Shown here in pieces: positions 55,464 to 63,901 of a DNA stretch of 64,000 nucleotides (within the stretch, counting starts at the first letter, position 1; each line of letters starts with the position of its first letter). Origin of the DNA: Bog-159 sp963738345 (lineage in GTDB: Bacteria > Acidobacteriota > Terriglobia > Bryobacterales > Bryobacteraceae); NCBI GenBank assembly GCA_963738345.1, contig CAVTWI010000002.1, positions 2,976,001-3,040,000 of the forward strand. Reading direction: 5' to 3'. A program made the position numbers and the translations under genes. The notes beneath the pieces are model-generated. The model had not been told where the DNA came from, searched no databases, and saw nothing but the letters and a program-made list of their open reading frames with translations.

Positions 55464-56921
55464 TTATTGCAACAGCTTCAGGATGGCCTGAGGAGAGGAG
55501 TTCGCCTGCGCCATGGCGGCGACGGACGCTTGCTCCAGCACCTGGGCTTTGGTGAGGTTGGCGGCTTCAGTGGCCACGTTGGCATCGCGAATATCGGATT
55601 CCGCCGAGGACACGTTGGTGATCTGCGAGTTAGCGAGGTCAATCGCGTACTGCAACTTGTTCTCGCCAGCTCCGACGCTGGCTTGTACTTTGCCGAGTGC
55701 CGTCAGGGCGTTCTGAATCGAGGTGACCGCAGCTAGCGCGTTGCCGGTGGTACTGGCGGTAGCGCTGGGTCCGGTGACAGTCTGGGCACCGGTCGCGGTG
55801 AAGGTGCCACCCGCGGCGGTCGTGGATGCCTGGAAGCTATTGCTGCTCTGGAAAGAGATGCCCGTGCCCGCGGTGTTCGCCACTGCGAAAATACCGAGTG
55901 ACGATGTTTGCGCGTTGATTTCCGCGATGGCGGAGTTCAGTGTATCGGCAGCCGAAAGAGTCACATTCGCCGTGCCTTGCCCGTTCTGGAAGGTCAACGT
56001 CTCCGCCGCTCCCGTATAGGTGGTTGCGCCAGCCAGGTTGTACACGCCGGTGTTGGTCGCGCTGCTGGTAGCCGTTGCCACAGCCGATCCGGCCGAAGCC
56101 GTACCAGTGGTAACGGTAAACGGCGTGCCGCCGCCGAACTGAATCTGACCGTCAGAGCCAACTTGGGCGCTAATGCCGTAGGCTGACAACTGGCTGTTTA
56201 GTGAACTGACCACTTGGTCTTCCGTCAGACCGGCCGCACCGCCCGTTACCGTCGCCGTAGCTGTGGTCGCCGCGTTGTTGCTGATCAAATTGAAACTGAA
56301 GGTCTGGCTTCCGCTGCCGGCCAGGAAGGTTGCGCCCGGTGCATCCAAACGCACCGTATTTCCGGTCAACTCCGTGCCGCCTGCGGCCACGCTGGTGTTG
56401 GTCAGGCCGAGCGCGGTAGAGTCTACCGCATTCTGGTTCCCGCTCAGATCCACCTCAACCTGGGAATTCGTCAGGCTGTTTCCGCCGCCGATGAAGATTT
56501 GGTTTTGAGTATTGAACGTCCCGCCGGTGTTGAGGCCGATGGTGGACGCCTGTTGTGAAATCTCACCAACGAGCTGCTGATATTCCACGTTAATGTTGTT
56601 GCGGTCGCCGGTGAAGGTAGTCGTGGCCGATTCGGTGGCCAGCGTCTGCAGGCGATCCAACATGGTGCTGATATTGTTCAAGCCGCCGTCGATGATCTGA
56701 AGAGTGCTGACGCCGTTGTTGGCATTCTGCACGCCCTGGGTAAGCTGGGAAACCTGATCGCGATACTGATTGGCTACTGCCAAACCGGCCGGGTCATCGC
56801 CGGAATTGTTAATACGATATCCAGAGGTTAACGCCTCGATTGTCTGTGTCTGGAACGTGTTATTCGTATTCAGGTTGTTCTGGGCAACCATCGAAGCGTA
56901 GTTCGTTTGAAACGTGATCAT
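55464..56921 (-). CDS. fliC: Flagellin FliC
   Basis: 485 residues. The conserved N-terminus (NTFQTQTIEALTSGYRINN, DDPAGLAVANQYRDQVSQL) and C-terminus (SQITNVSSAESDIRDANVA, NSSPQAILKLLQ) are both present and complete. The central variable region is about 200 residues of Thr/Ala/Gly-rich beta sequence. It is the main filament protein. It lies downstream of csrA and upstream of fliD. A sigma-28-like promoter and CsrA-like sites lie in its leader. Confidence 0.96.
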   Translation of the reverse strand: MITFQTNYASMVAQNNLNTNNTFQTQTIEALTSGYRINNSGDDPAGLAVANQYRDQVSQLTQGVQNANNGVSTLQIIDGGLNNISTMLDRLQTLATESATTTFTGDRNNINVEYQQLVGEISQQASTIGLNTGGTFNTQNQIFIGGGNSLTNSQVEVDLSGNQNAVDSTALGLTNTSVAAGGTELTGNTVRLDAPGATFLAGSGSQTFSFNLISNNAATTATATVTGGAAGLTEDQVVSSLNSQLSAYGISAQVGSDGQIQFGGGTPFTVTTGTASAGSAVATATSSATNTGVYNLAGATTYTGAAETLTFQNGQGTANVTLSAADTLNSAIAEINAQTSSLGIFAVANTAGTGISFQSSNSFQASTTAAGGTFTATGAQTVTGPSATASTTGNALAAVTSIQNALTALGKVQASVGAGENKLQYAIDLANSQITNVSSAESDIRDANVATEAANLTKAQVLEQASVAAMAQANSSPQAILKLLQ

Positions 56922-56926
56922 TTTAA

Positions 56927-56968
56927 GTTAACATCCTGTGAGATACATTCCCGAACGTCCTGTACGGG
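56927..56968 (-). promoter_or_regulatory. Two CsrA-like binding sites in the flagellin leader
   Basis: The upstream site (56950-56968) folds as a hairpin: CCCG pairs with CGGG, and AC pairs with GT around an AGGAC loop, so GGA is displayed in the loop as CsrA prefers. The second site (56931-56942) reads CTCACAGGATGT and matches 8 of 12 bases of the CsrA consensus, including AGGATGT. It covers the likely ribosome-binding site of fliC. Two such sites, one over the Shine-Dalgarno, are known from the Bacillus hag leader. Confidence 0.55.
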
Positions 56969-57018
56969 TCCGGGTTCTCCTGGTTAAGGATGCCCGGAAG
57001 TATCATCTCTCACAAGCC

Positions 57019-57045
57019 ATATCGGGCCGGCGGCCGCTAATTCTA
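57019..57045 (-). promoter_or_regulatory. Sigma-28 (FliA)-like promoter of fliC
   Basis: Minus strand has TAGA (57042-57045), 15 bases, then CCCGATAT (57019-57026). The consensus is TAAA-N15-GCCGATAA. It gives a leader of about 90 bases before the fliC ATG. The presence of flgM (anti-sigma-28) at the far end of the cluster agrees. Confidence 0.55.
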
Positions 57046-57092
57046 ATGAAAACTGGGCGAGTAATAAGAAATGTTGTCAAGATAAACCTAAG

Positions 57093-57395
57093 TTATTTCG
57101 CGGGCTCCGCCTGATCCTGTATATCGTCAAGAACTTGACACTCGACCGCAGGCATCGGTGAGACGGGGTTCAGGGGTAGGGACTGTAATAGCGCGCTGAT
57201 GGCGCCGACGTCTAGGCATCGCGCGGCAATCTGGTTCTCGTCGCCGGTAATCTGTATCTCCCGCCGGACGATAGGCATCGATGCCGGGGCGCTGATGCCA
57301 AGCTTCACACGAGTGCCAGTAACTTGCAGCACTTGAATCTCTATCTCGCCGCCCACTAGAAAACTCTCGCCGGCGCGCCGCCGCATTACGAGCAT
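57093..57395 (-). CDS. csrA: Carbon storage regulator CsrA
   Basis: 100 residues. MLVMRRRAGESFLVGGEIEI, GTRVKLGISAP and VRREIQ are the CsrA core (residues 1-47). An extra C-terminal tail of about 45 residues (LLQSLPLNPVSPMPAVE) makes it longer than the usual 60-75. CsrA binds GGA motifs in mRNA leaders and blocks translation. It overlaps the fliW gene by 10 bp and lies upstream of fliC, whose leader has CsrA-like sites. Confidence 0.93.
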   Translation of the reverse strand: MLVMRRRAGESFLVGGEIEIQVLQVTGTRVKLGISAPASMPIVRREIQITGDENQIAARCLDVGAISALLQSLPLNPVSPMPAVECQVLDDIQDQAEPAK

Positions 57396-57853
57396 GGGAC
57401 GAGTTCCTCTTGCGGCGCTAGCGGATGCCTGTGCGAATAACCGGACTGTGTTTGGATGGCCTGTATTCCAAGGCGTTCGCGAAGATTGACTACCACAGGC
57501 GCCAAGAGATTAACGGTAGCAGGCTCCCGATTACCCTTGGAACAGACAATTACCGCACACAAGATGTCTTCGCCGATTGCCGGCGGCCGGTCCGCATCCC
57601 ATTTCAGTTGCGCCAATGCCTCTTCATCCAAAGACAATTGATAATGTTTGTCGACCACGAGGACGGGCAACATGACGAAACAGAGATCGGGGGTAGCGGT
57701 ACTCTGCATAAACATCAATGGATGGCTGTCGGGCCGGTCCACGAAAACGAATGCCCGCTCATGCTCGAACCCTGGTAGACCCGACGGGAACTGGAACAGA
57801 GATGACTCGGAATAGCCGATTTCCTGAAACCACTTGGTGCGAATGCTGGGCAT
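57386..57853 (-). CDS. fliW: Flagellar assembly factor FliW
   Basis: 155 residues from the ATG at 57853 (MPSIRTKWFQEIG). A longer TTG start at 57883 adds residues not seen in the family. FPSGLPGFEHERAFVFVD, PDLCFVMLPVLVVD and NLLAPVVVNLRERLGIQ are diagnostic. FliW binds CsrA and releases it from the flagellin message when flagellin is not bound to FliW. Coupling with csrA next to fliC fits this partner switch. Confidence 0.92.
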   Translation of the reverse strand: MPSIRTKWFQEIGYSESSLFQFPSGLPGFEHERAFVFVDRPDSHPLMFMQSTATPDLCFVMLPVLVVDKHYQLSLDEEALAQLKWDADRPPAIGEDILCAVIVCSKGNREPATVNLLAPVVVNLRERLGIQAIQTQSGYSHRHPLAPQEELVPCS

Positions 57854-57905
57854 AGAGTGGCCGTAAGGCAATTCGCATTCCAAAGTTCGCCTGAGGTGAG
57901 CCTAT

Positions 57906-58721
57906 CTATTTTCGGACGTGTGCGGCTGGAACTGGCGGTTCAACTGAGAGCGGGGCCTTCATAGCAACCTGCATCGCGAGAATCACGATGTCGACCCTCC
58001 GGTTGTGGGTTCGCCCTTCCGCCGTATCGTTGGAATCCACAGGCGCTGTGTCGGCGTAACCGGCCACGGCCAGTCGCTGTTGGGGGACATTGCAGCGGCT
58101 CGAAAAGAGCTCCAGCATCGCGATACCGCGGGCGGCAGAGAGTTCCCAATTGCTCCGGAATCTTGCAGTATGAATCGGAACGGAGTCCGTGTGTCCCTCC
58201 AGCCTTACGGAGTTCGGCAGCTTTCTTAGTGTTCCGCCGATCTTATCAAGACTTTCATACGTCTTGGGGTCGATGGTGTCGCCTCCGGACGGAAAGAACG
58301 CCGTTTGCCTAAGACTCACGACCAATCCGCGCGGCTCCAGATGAACTTCAATCTCGCCATGTTGTATTTCTGCTTCCAGAGCTTTGGTAAGGTACTGCAT
58401 GGACGGCACCAGTTCGGCCGGGCCCCCGGTGTCTTCCTGCTTTTTTATGGGCTCCGATCCGCCAGGACCTTTCATCATGGCGTTGCCCTTGCCCTTGTCG
58501 TCGATGGTGCCGCCCAGTATCTCATGGACGGCCGCGGAGACGCCGCCTTTGTCCAACGCTGTCTTGACTGATTCGGAAACCTGCTGGGCTTTCGCTTTGT
58601 CCGTTTGCGACGAAGCGAACATCACTACGAAGAAAGCAAAAAGCAGGGTGATGAAGTCGGCATACGACACCAGCCAGCGCTCGTGGTTTGGGTGTTCGGG
58701 ATGAGATTTTTTGCGTGCCAT
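57906..58721 (-). CDS. motB: Flagellar motor stator protein MotB
   Basis: 271 residues. One transmembrane helix near the N-terminus (VSYADFITLLFAFFVVMF) contains the proton-path Asp22. The C-terminal OmpA-like peptidoglycan-binding domain has SVRLEGHTDSVPIHTARFRSNWELSAARG, here shown in part: LEGHTDSVPIHTARF and NWELSAARG. It anchors the stator to the cell wall. It follows motA with 1 bp between. Confidence 0.92.
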   Translation of the reverse strand: MARKKSHPEHPNHERWLVSYADFITLLFAFFVVMFASSQTDKAKAQQVSESVKTALDKGGVSAAVHEILGGTIDDKGKGNAMMKGPGGSEPIKKQEDTGGPAELVPSMQYLTKALEAEIQHGEIEVHLEPRGLVVSLRQTAFFPSGGDTIDPKTYESLDKIGGTLRKLPNSVRLEGHTDSVPIHTARFRSNWELSAARGIAMLELFSSRCNVPQQRLAVAGYADTAPVDSNDTAEGRTHNRRVDIVILAMQVAMKAPLSVEPPVPAAHVRK

Positions 58722-58722
58722 G

Positions 58723-59571
58723 CTAACCTTCCGCGGTGGCCGGGGCGCCTGCTACCCGGCCTCTTGCTTTCGCGGGGGCCTTGGCGGTTCCCTGCGGAAT
58801 ATAAGGCTCCAGCTTGGTGCTAATTAGCTTCGGATTCAGTCCCTCGACAATGGACAAAACGCCATCCAGTATCAGTTCCTTACGCCTTACTTCGTCTTTT
58901 ACACGAGCCCGCAGTTTGCTAGCGGCCGGCAGAAAGAAAAGGTTGGCGCATCCGACTCCGTATACAGTGGCGACAAAAGCAACCGCAATGCCCCTGCCCA
59001 CTTCGTCGATATTCGCCAGGTTTTTCATTACCTGTATCAATCCCAGAACGGCTCCAATAATCCCGATCGTAGGTGCGTAACCGCCGGCCGCTTCGAATAC
59101 CCTCGCCTCGGCGTCGCCGTCCTGTTCGAGAAGGGTGATTTCGAGTTCCATGATCGTTCTGATCTGACTGAGATCGATGCCATCCACCGCCAAGTTCAGG
59201 GCTTTGCGCAGGAAGGGGTCCGCAATGTTACTAGCCTGCTGTTCCAGCGAGACGATACCCTGCTTGCGCGCCTGCGCCGCATATCCGATGATGTCCTCGA
59301 TGGTTCCGGCGAGCGGCGGGGTTCCGTCGAAGAACACGCCCATCAGCTTTTTCACGGCACGCAGCAGTACCGGTAGCGGCGTCGTGACCATCACCGCTCC
59401 AATCGTGCCGCCCAAAACAATGATCGCGGCGGTTATCTGGGCAACATCCTTAACCTTGCCGCCCTCCATCATCAAGCCGGCCAAGATGCCGCCGAGAGCC
59501 AACAGGATTCCGCCCAGAGTAGCGATGTCGGGCCTCGAACCTCCCGACTTAGACGATTTATCTTTGGCCAT
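58723..59571 (-). CDS. motA: Flagellar motor stator protein MotA
   Basis: 282 residues from the ATG at 59571 (MAKDKSSKSGG). Another ATG 87 bases upstream would run through the flbD gene and add 29 basic residues; rejected. Four transmembrane helices (IATLGGILLALGGILAGLMM, VAQITAAIIVLGGTIG, PTIGIIGAVLGLIQVM, GIAVAFVATVYGVGCA) and the cytoplasmic loop match MotA. It drives rotation using ion flow with MotB. Its start overlaps the end of flbD by 14 bp. Confidence 0.92.
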   Translation of the reverse strand: MAKDKSSKSGGSRPDIATLGGILLALGGILAGLMMEGGKVKDVAQITAAIIVLGGTIGAVMVTTPLPVLLRAVKKLMGVFFDGTPPLAGTIEDIIGYAAQARKQGIVSLEQQASNIADPFLRKALNLAVDGIDLSQIRTIMELEITLLEQDGDAEARVFEAAGGYAPTIGIIGAVLGLIQVMKNLANIDEVGRGIAVAFVATVYGVGCANLFFLPAASKLRARVKDEVRRKELILDGVLSIVEGLNPKLISTKLEPYIPQGTAKAPAKARGRVAGAPATAEG

Positions 59572-59824
59572 ATGGCTGGCCTTCGCCCGCGCTCCTGCAG
59601 TGCTGCCTGGCAGCGGCAGCCTCTTCGCCGTCGAGCGCGGCCGGCGCCAGGATGCCACGGCGATAACTTAGAACGCGTCGTATGATCTCGTCTGTCGACT
59701 CTCTAACCATGAATTTCTGGCCGGTTGTCAAACTAATGACGGTGTCCGGAGTGATCTCGATATGCTCAATCAACTCGGCGTTCAGGACCAACGGAGTATG
59801 GTTTAGCCGAGTGACGTAGATCAT
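59558..59824 (-). CDS. flbD: Flagellar protein FlbD (small)
   Basis: 88 residues. MIYVTRLNHTPLVLNAELIE and TPDTVISLTTGQKFMVRES match the short FlbD family found beside motA in many bacteria, including Bacillus. The C-terminus is a short Ala-rich tail. It is not the Caulobacter sigma-54 regulator of the same name. It is first in the run flbD-motA-motB-fliW-csrA. Confidence 0.9.
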   Translation of the reverse strand: MIYVTRLNHTPLVLNAELIEHIEITPDTVISLTTGQKFMVRESTDEIIRRVLSYRRGILAPAALDGEEAAAARQHCRSAGEGQPYGQR

Positions 59825-59928
59825 CGATATCTCTCTAGGCTCACATCGGGTGTAGGGAGGAGGAATTCGAGCGAATCGAGGGCGCTTTCATACAAACATA
59901 GCTTAGAATTCTGCCCAAACCTGCCGAC

Positions 59929-60339
59929 ATGAATTATGGAATGAAACGAATTGACCAACCCGAGCAAGTGGATTCCATCGAATTGGCTGGGGCTTTGCTC
60001 CGCGCCTGGGTAAAGGGCGACCGCCCCGCGTTCCAGGTCGAGTTGGATCGCAGCAGCAGGATCGCGCCCGATCTGCTGGATACCGGCGAGAGTGAGCGTC
60101 TGCAGATGTTAAATGCAATCGCTATGAGGATCAAGTGCTGCGCCGATCCCTTTGCGTGGCGAAGTGCCGACCCCGGAATCGATGTTTGCGTCAATCTGCT
60201 TTCACATCTGTCGCGTACACAGGCACCGGCCCCTGTTAGTCGCGGAAGTTGGTCCGTGGTTCGATCGGCAAGACGATCTGCAGCGCTTGGCACTGGCCAT
60301 TCGAGATCAGTTCAGCGCGAAACTTTGATACTCCATTAA
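59929..60339 (+). CDS. Possible small protein on the opposite strand between flbD and fliM
   Basis: Up to 136 residues (ATG 59929 or 59941). The first 95 residues (RIDQPEQVDSIELAGALLR, DTGESERLQMLNAIAMRI) read like a normal soluble helical protein. The last 35 lie over the end of fliM and look like out-of-frame sequence (RSARRSAALGTGHSRS). The true stop may therefore lie near 60236, with another single-base indel. It is the only plus-strand ORF in the flagellar cluster. The 104-bp gap before it contains the flbD promoter region. Confidence 0.4.
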   Translation: MNYGMKRIDQPEQVDSIELAGALLRAWVKGDRPAFQVELDRSSRIAPDLLDTGESERLQMLNAIAMRIKCCADPFAWRSADPGIDVCVNLLSHLSRTQAPAPVSRGSWSVVRSARRSAALGTGHSRSVQRETLILH

Positions 60340-61153
60340 TCACGCAGTCAACCGAGCACTTGGCAGGAGGTCCGAGCGTCAGCACTTGGCCCGGCTCTAA
60401 TGCCAGAAGGTCACCCATCCGCAAACTCGCTCCCCCCAGAATGGCTTCGACTCGCAGTGTCGCGGTTCGCATGGCCGCCAAAAGCAGTGGTCTAGCTGTC
60501 GTATGGGACTGAACAGGAGCCGCGTTAGCCTCCTTCGCTGCCAGGCGCACGAGCAGCGCCGGTAACGCTAGCCGGATGGGTTCCTGGACTCCCGCAAACG
60601 TAAAGAGGGCAGTAATCACAACCGCACTTCCCTCTAAAACCGGTGATGTCTCAGGTTCCATTGGCGTGCCGCAATCGAAGGTGACGCCTTGAGCCGACCA
60701 GGCTGCTTTCAATTCCGCGACCATTCCCTCGAAGCATTCGCGCAGTATATGACGTTCAATGCCTGTGATGCTTCTCCCCGGCCGCTGCGCATTTTCCGGA
60801 GCGCCGATCAGGACGTTCAACAAACCGTGGACAAATCCCGGGCTAAGCTCCAGGATCGCATCGCCGCCGGGTGTCGCGATTAGGGGAATCATACAAGCGT
60901 CCGGCTCGCTGGCGCTCACGAATTCCGCAAATGGAGCCTGTTCGATCGTGCCTTGTTCGGCGCTGACCGGTATTTCCAACGCGGTGCCCAGCCGCCGCTC
61001 CATGGCATGCAGAAACTTGCGGTGAATCGTGTCGACGAAAGCAATTTGATGCACCGGCAGCGCACCGGGCACACATACTGCATATGGATTCGTCCCGGCA
61101 ATTCCCGGATCTGCGAGAGCTTGCTCGAATTGACTATTCATGGACTCTTCCAC
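60236..61153 (-). CDS. fliM: Flagellar motor switch protein, FliM-like with C-terminal SpoA/FliN domain
   Basis: 305 residues. The middle domain (IHRKFLHAMERRLGTALEIPVS, SITGIERHILRECFEGMVAEL) is of the FliM/CheC type, and the C-terminus (GASLRMGDLLALEPGQVLTLG, KFRAELISNGQCQALQI) is an SpoA domain. The N-terminal CheY-binding peptide of classical FliM is weak or absent. It is short for FliM, and no separate fliN is in the window. It would form the C ring. ATG at 61141 is an alternative start. It follows flgL by 4 bp. Confidence 0.82.
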   Translation of the reverse strand: MEESMNSQFEQALADPGIAGTNPYAVCVPGALPVHQIAFVDTIHRKFLHAMERRLGTALEIPVSAEQGTIEQAPFAEFVSASEPDACMIPLIATPGGDAILELSPGFVHGLLNVLIGAPENAQRPGRSITGIERHILRECFEGMVAELKAAWSAQGVTFDCGTPMEPETSPVLEGSAVVITALFTFAGVQEPIRLALPALLVRLAAKEANAAPVQSHTTARPLLLAAMRTATLRVEAILGGASLRMGDLLALEPGQVLTLGPPAKCSVDCVINGVSKFRAELISNGQCQALQIVLPIEPRTNFRD

Positions 61154-61157
61154 TTGT

Positions 61158-62081
61158 CTAACCGATGTAACTAAACAGATTCTTCTGCTGCAGAAGCGTC
61201 GATTCGGCGGACAGGGAGGCTTGGTTTTGAATCTGCAATTGGCTCAACTCTACCGCGACGGACGGCACATCGGCGTCGCGCAATTGGCTTAGGTTCGAGG
61301 ATTCTTGCGTCTGAAACTGTTGCGCAACGGTGGTGGCGGTCGAGATGCTGTTTTCCGCCTGCCCATAGAACGATAGCTGATCGTTTAGATACTGGTCCGC
61401 CGATTGGAGGCCGACCACCGCCTGTGCGATATCTGGCTGACTATTGCTCTGGAGAGCAGTGGCCAAGGCGTTCACAGCGGCAAAGACATTTCCGGCCGTC
61501 GGATTGCCGTTAGCGTCCTTTGCATCAAAAATCTGCTGCGCCGTTAAAGAAACAGAAATCGACGTACCGTTGACATCGACGACCACCTGCGTAGCAGGAG
61601 CCGATACAAGTTGCTTGACTCCCTCGGGCTGGGTTGGGTCAATCTGATAGGCAGGCTGCGTGTCGAGATCACCGCTGAATAGGTAGCGCCCGTTGACGTT
61701 GGTGTTGCTAATGCCAACCAATGTTTGAAGAACGCCGGACACTTGCTGCGCCAGATTGGCCCGTTCGTCCGCGGAAGCTGTGGTACTTGCGCCCTGGCTT
61801 CCCATCGAGGCCGCGCTCTCCAAAGCCTGAATGGCTGTCTGCAGCGCGGAGTCAGCCGTCCCCAAGTCAGACGAGACGCTTTTTAAATTCGCTTGGATCT
61901 GTTGGTTTTGCGAGATATCGCCTTGTAGTTGTAGAATTTCCGAGACTTCGCCCGGCGCGTCGGACGCCTGTTGCACGCGCAAACCCGACGTAACTTCCAA
62001 CTGCGCCTCTTGCATTTGCAATTGCGTGGTATTGAGGCTTGCCAGAAACGCCTGGTTCGATCCGCTGATGTTTGGAAACAT
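61158..62081 (-). CDS. flgL: Flagellar hook-filament junction protein FlgL
   Basis: 307 residues. N-terminal LNTTQLQMQEAQLEVTSGLR and ASDAPGEVSEILQLQGDISQ, middle VGISNTNVNGRYLFSGD, and a helical C-terminus (AVELSQLQIQNQASLSAES) are typical of FlgL/HAP3. It joins hook and filament. It follows flgK by 9 bp. Confidence 0.93.
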   Translation of the reverse strand: MFPNISGSNQAFLASLNTTQLQMQEAQLEVTSGLRVQQASDAPGEVSEILQLQGDISQNQQIQANLKSVSSDLGTADSALQTAIQALESAASMGSQGASTTASADERANLAQQVSGVLQTLVGISNTNVNGRYLFSGDLDTQPAYQIDPTQPEGVKQLVSAPATQVVVDVNGTSISVSLTAQQIFDAKDANGNPTAGNVFAAVNALATALQSNSQPDIAQAVVGLQSADQYLNDQLSFYGQAENSISTATTVAQQFQTQESSNLSQLRDADVPSVAVELSQLQIQNQASLSAESTLLQQKNLFSYIG

Positions 62082-62090
62082 ATATTATCT

Positions 62091-63530
62091 CTACGCCGGC
62101 ACGATAAGGTTCATCAAGTCTTTGCCTAAGTTATCCAAAACGGTCAGAACCTGCGCCACGGCCTGATAGGCTTGCTGAAACTGCAAGACGGCCGAAGCTT
62201 CTTTGTCGAGTGAGACACCGGAAACCTGGCCGCGCAAGGTCGTAGCTTGGGCGACGATTTGTTGTTGGGTCTGCTGGTTCGCCGTCGCGGTCTGGTTTTC
62301 TTGCCCGGCGTTAGCGGCAATCTGGCCAAAGAACTGGATGAAACTCATTCCCTGGATGGTTCCCTGCCCTCCCGTCGCATTCTCGAGCGCCGCAAGGGCG
62401 TTGGCGTTTCCATTGGCATTGCCGGAAGCATCTACGGGCGCCAACTGGTCCGGCGTAATCGCCGAATTCAACGCCAAGGTTCCCGCGGCCGTCGCTGGAT
62501 TGGAGCTATCGTATGTAAATAGCGCGGTGCCATTTGCCGAGCCCGGCGTAGACGAAACCGTGCCGGACTCCAGAATCTGGTTCACGGTATCCGCCAATCC
62601 CTGGGCCGCCTGGTTTAGCGTGCCCTGTTGCTGCGAGTCCCCTAGTATGCCCGCAATCACACGGTTTCGTGTATCTAAAAGGCCGCCTAGCTGTCCGCTC
62701 GTGATCTGCGAAGTTACATCGTTTCCCTGCGAGTCGAGTATCTGGTCGGTTGGCAGCGCCTGCCCGTAGACGGGAGCCGGCTTGGTAGCCACGGACACAT
62801 TCGAAGTGAGGGCGTACTGCTGACTACCGACTACCAAGGGCGTGCCGCCAGATAGCAATACCGACACCGTACCGTCGCTTTGAGTCACCGTGCTGAAACC
62901 CGTGAGTTGGGACAGATTATCCAGCGCGCTGTACAATTGCGCTTCCTCTCCTGGGTCTGGCTGCGAGGATTGCAGACGCTGCACGTTATATTGCTGAATT
63001 TGGGCGCCAATCGTATTAATCTGCTGCACGGTTGAGCTGACTTCGCCGTCGATCTGACCAGCCGTGCTCGTGAGCGAATTGGAGAGCCCGTTGAAAGCCT
63101 GGGCGACGCTGTTCGCAGCCGCTAATACGTTTTGCCTGGCCGTTGTGTCGCTGGGAGTCGTGCTCCACGCGGAAAAGCTTTGAAAGAGAGCGCTGAGAGA
63201 AGCCGAAACGCCGCTGGTTCCTGTTACATCGAAGAGGCTTTGAATCGTGCTGGTATTCTGCGCCTGGGCGGTGTAGAGACCTAGAGCCTGTGTCTGACTT
63301 TGCACGGCCTCCTCCGCATAGGTATCCCGCGAGTTATCGAGCCCCCCCGACATTAAACCGCCCATTAGCCCGCCAGTCACATCCATGGGCATAGCTTCCA
63401 GATTGAGTTGCTGGCTCGCGTATCCTGGCGTCGACGCATTATCAATGTTGTTTTGGATGACGCCTAACGCCTGCTGCAAAACATTCAGCGCATTGCCCGC
63501 CGCGGACATGGACGCGTTAATTCCGGACAT
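62091..63530 (-). CDS. flgK: Flagellar hook-associated protein FlgK
   Basis: 479 residues. N-terminal LNVLQQALGVIQNNIDNAST with PGYASQQLNLEAM, and C-terminal GVSLDKEASAVLQFQQAYQA with VAQVLTVLDNLGKDL, match FlgK/HAP1. It is the first junction protein between hook and filament and is a normal length. It follows the flgN-like gene by 5 bp. Confidence 0.94.
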   Translation of the reverse strand: MSGINASMSAAGNALNVLQQALGVIQNNIDNASTPGYASQQLNLEAMPMDVTGGLMGGLMSGGLDNSRDTYAEEAVQSQTQALGLYTAQAQNTSTIQSLFDVTGTSGVSASLSALFQSFSAWSTTPSDTTARQNVLAAANSVAQAFNGLSNSLTSTAGQIDGEVSSTVQQINTIGAQIQQYNVQRLQSSQPDPGEEAQLYSALDNLSQLTGFSTVTQSDGTVSVLLSGGTPLVVGSQQYALTSNVSVATKPAPVYGQALPTDQILDSQGNDVTSQITSGQLGGLLDTRNRVIAGILGDSQQQGTLNQAAQGLADTVNQILESGTVSSTPGSANGTALFTYDSSNPATAAGTLALNSAITPDQLAPVDASGNANGNANALAALENATGGQGTIQGMSFIQFFGQIAANAGQENQTATANQQTQQQIVAQATTLRGQVSGVSLDKEASAVLQFQQAYQAVAQVLTVLDNLGKDLMNLIVPA

Positions 63531-63535
63531 CGACT

Positions 63536-63901
63536 TTAGCCTGTAACTCCGTGAGCCGCCGGACTGTCCTCGCTGACGGTCTGGCCCGACGCATCGTATG
63601 CAGGCAGCGCAAGTCCCTTGCGTAGTGCCATACCGCGGCGAAACGCGGAGCAGGCGTCGACCAGCCGGATCATGCTGGATATGTCGTGGCGTAGATTTTC
63701 GATCGCGGGCTGGAATCCTTCATTCATACTCGGATCTCCCTCTCGCAGCAAATCGATGGCCGTTCTTAGCGCCTCGACCGACCTTTCCAACAGCTTCCGG
63801 GATTTTTCCACTCGGTGATGGTCTGCCGCGTTCCACTGCTCTAACGCTTGCCGTACGCTCTCGCCGGCATGCTCAATATATTGGGCCGCATCGTCTGGCA
63901 T
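63536..63901 (-). CDS. flgN: FlgN-like flagellar export chaperone
   Basis: 121 residues from the ATG at 63901, overlapping the flgM stop by one base. It is helical, with RVEKSRKLLERSVEALRTAID and FQPAIENLRHDISSMIRLVDA in part. It sits just before flgK, where FlgN, the FlgK/FlgL chaperone, is usual. Sequence similarity alone would not prove it; the position is the main argument. Confidence 0.65.
   Translation of the reverse strand: MPDDAAQYIEHAGESVRQALEQWNAADHHRVEKSRKLLERSVEALRTAIDLLREGDPSMNEGFQPAIENLRHDISSMIRLVDACSAFRRGMALRKGLALPAYDASGQTVSEDSPAAHGVTG

Noticed and set aside
59934..60293. 119-residue minus-strand ORF between fliM and flbD
   Set aside because: Composition rich in Arg/Ser/Ala with scattered Cys looks like a shadow of the plus-strand reading; no flagellar family fits.
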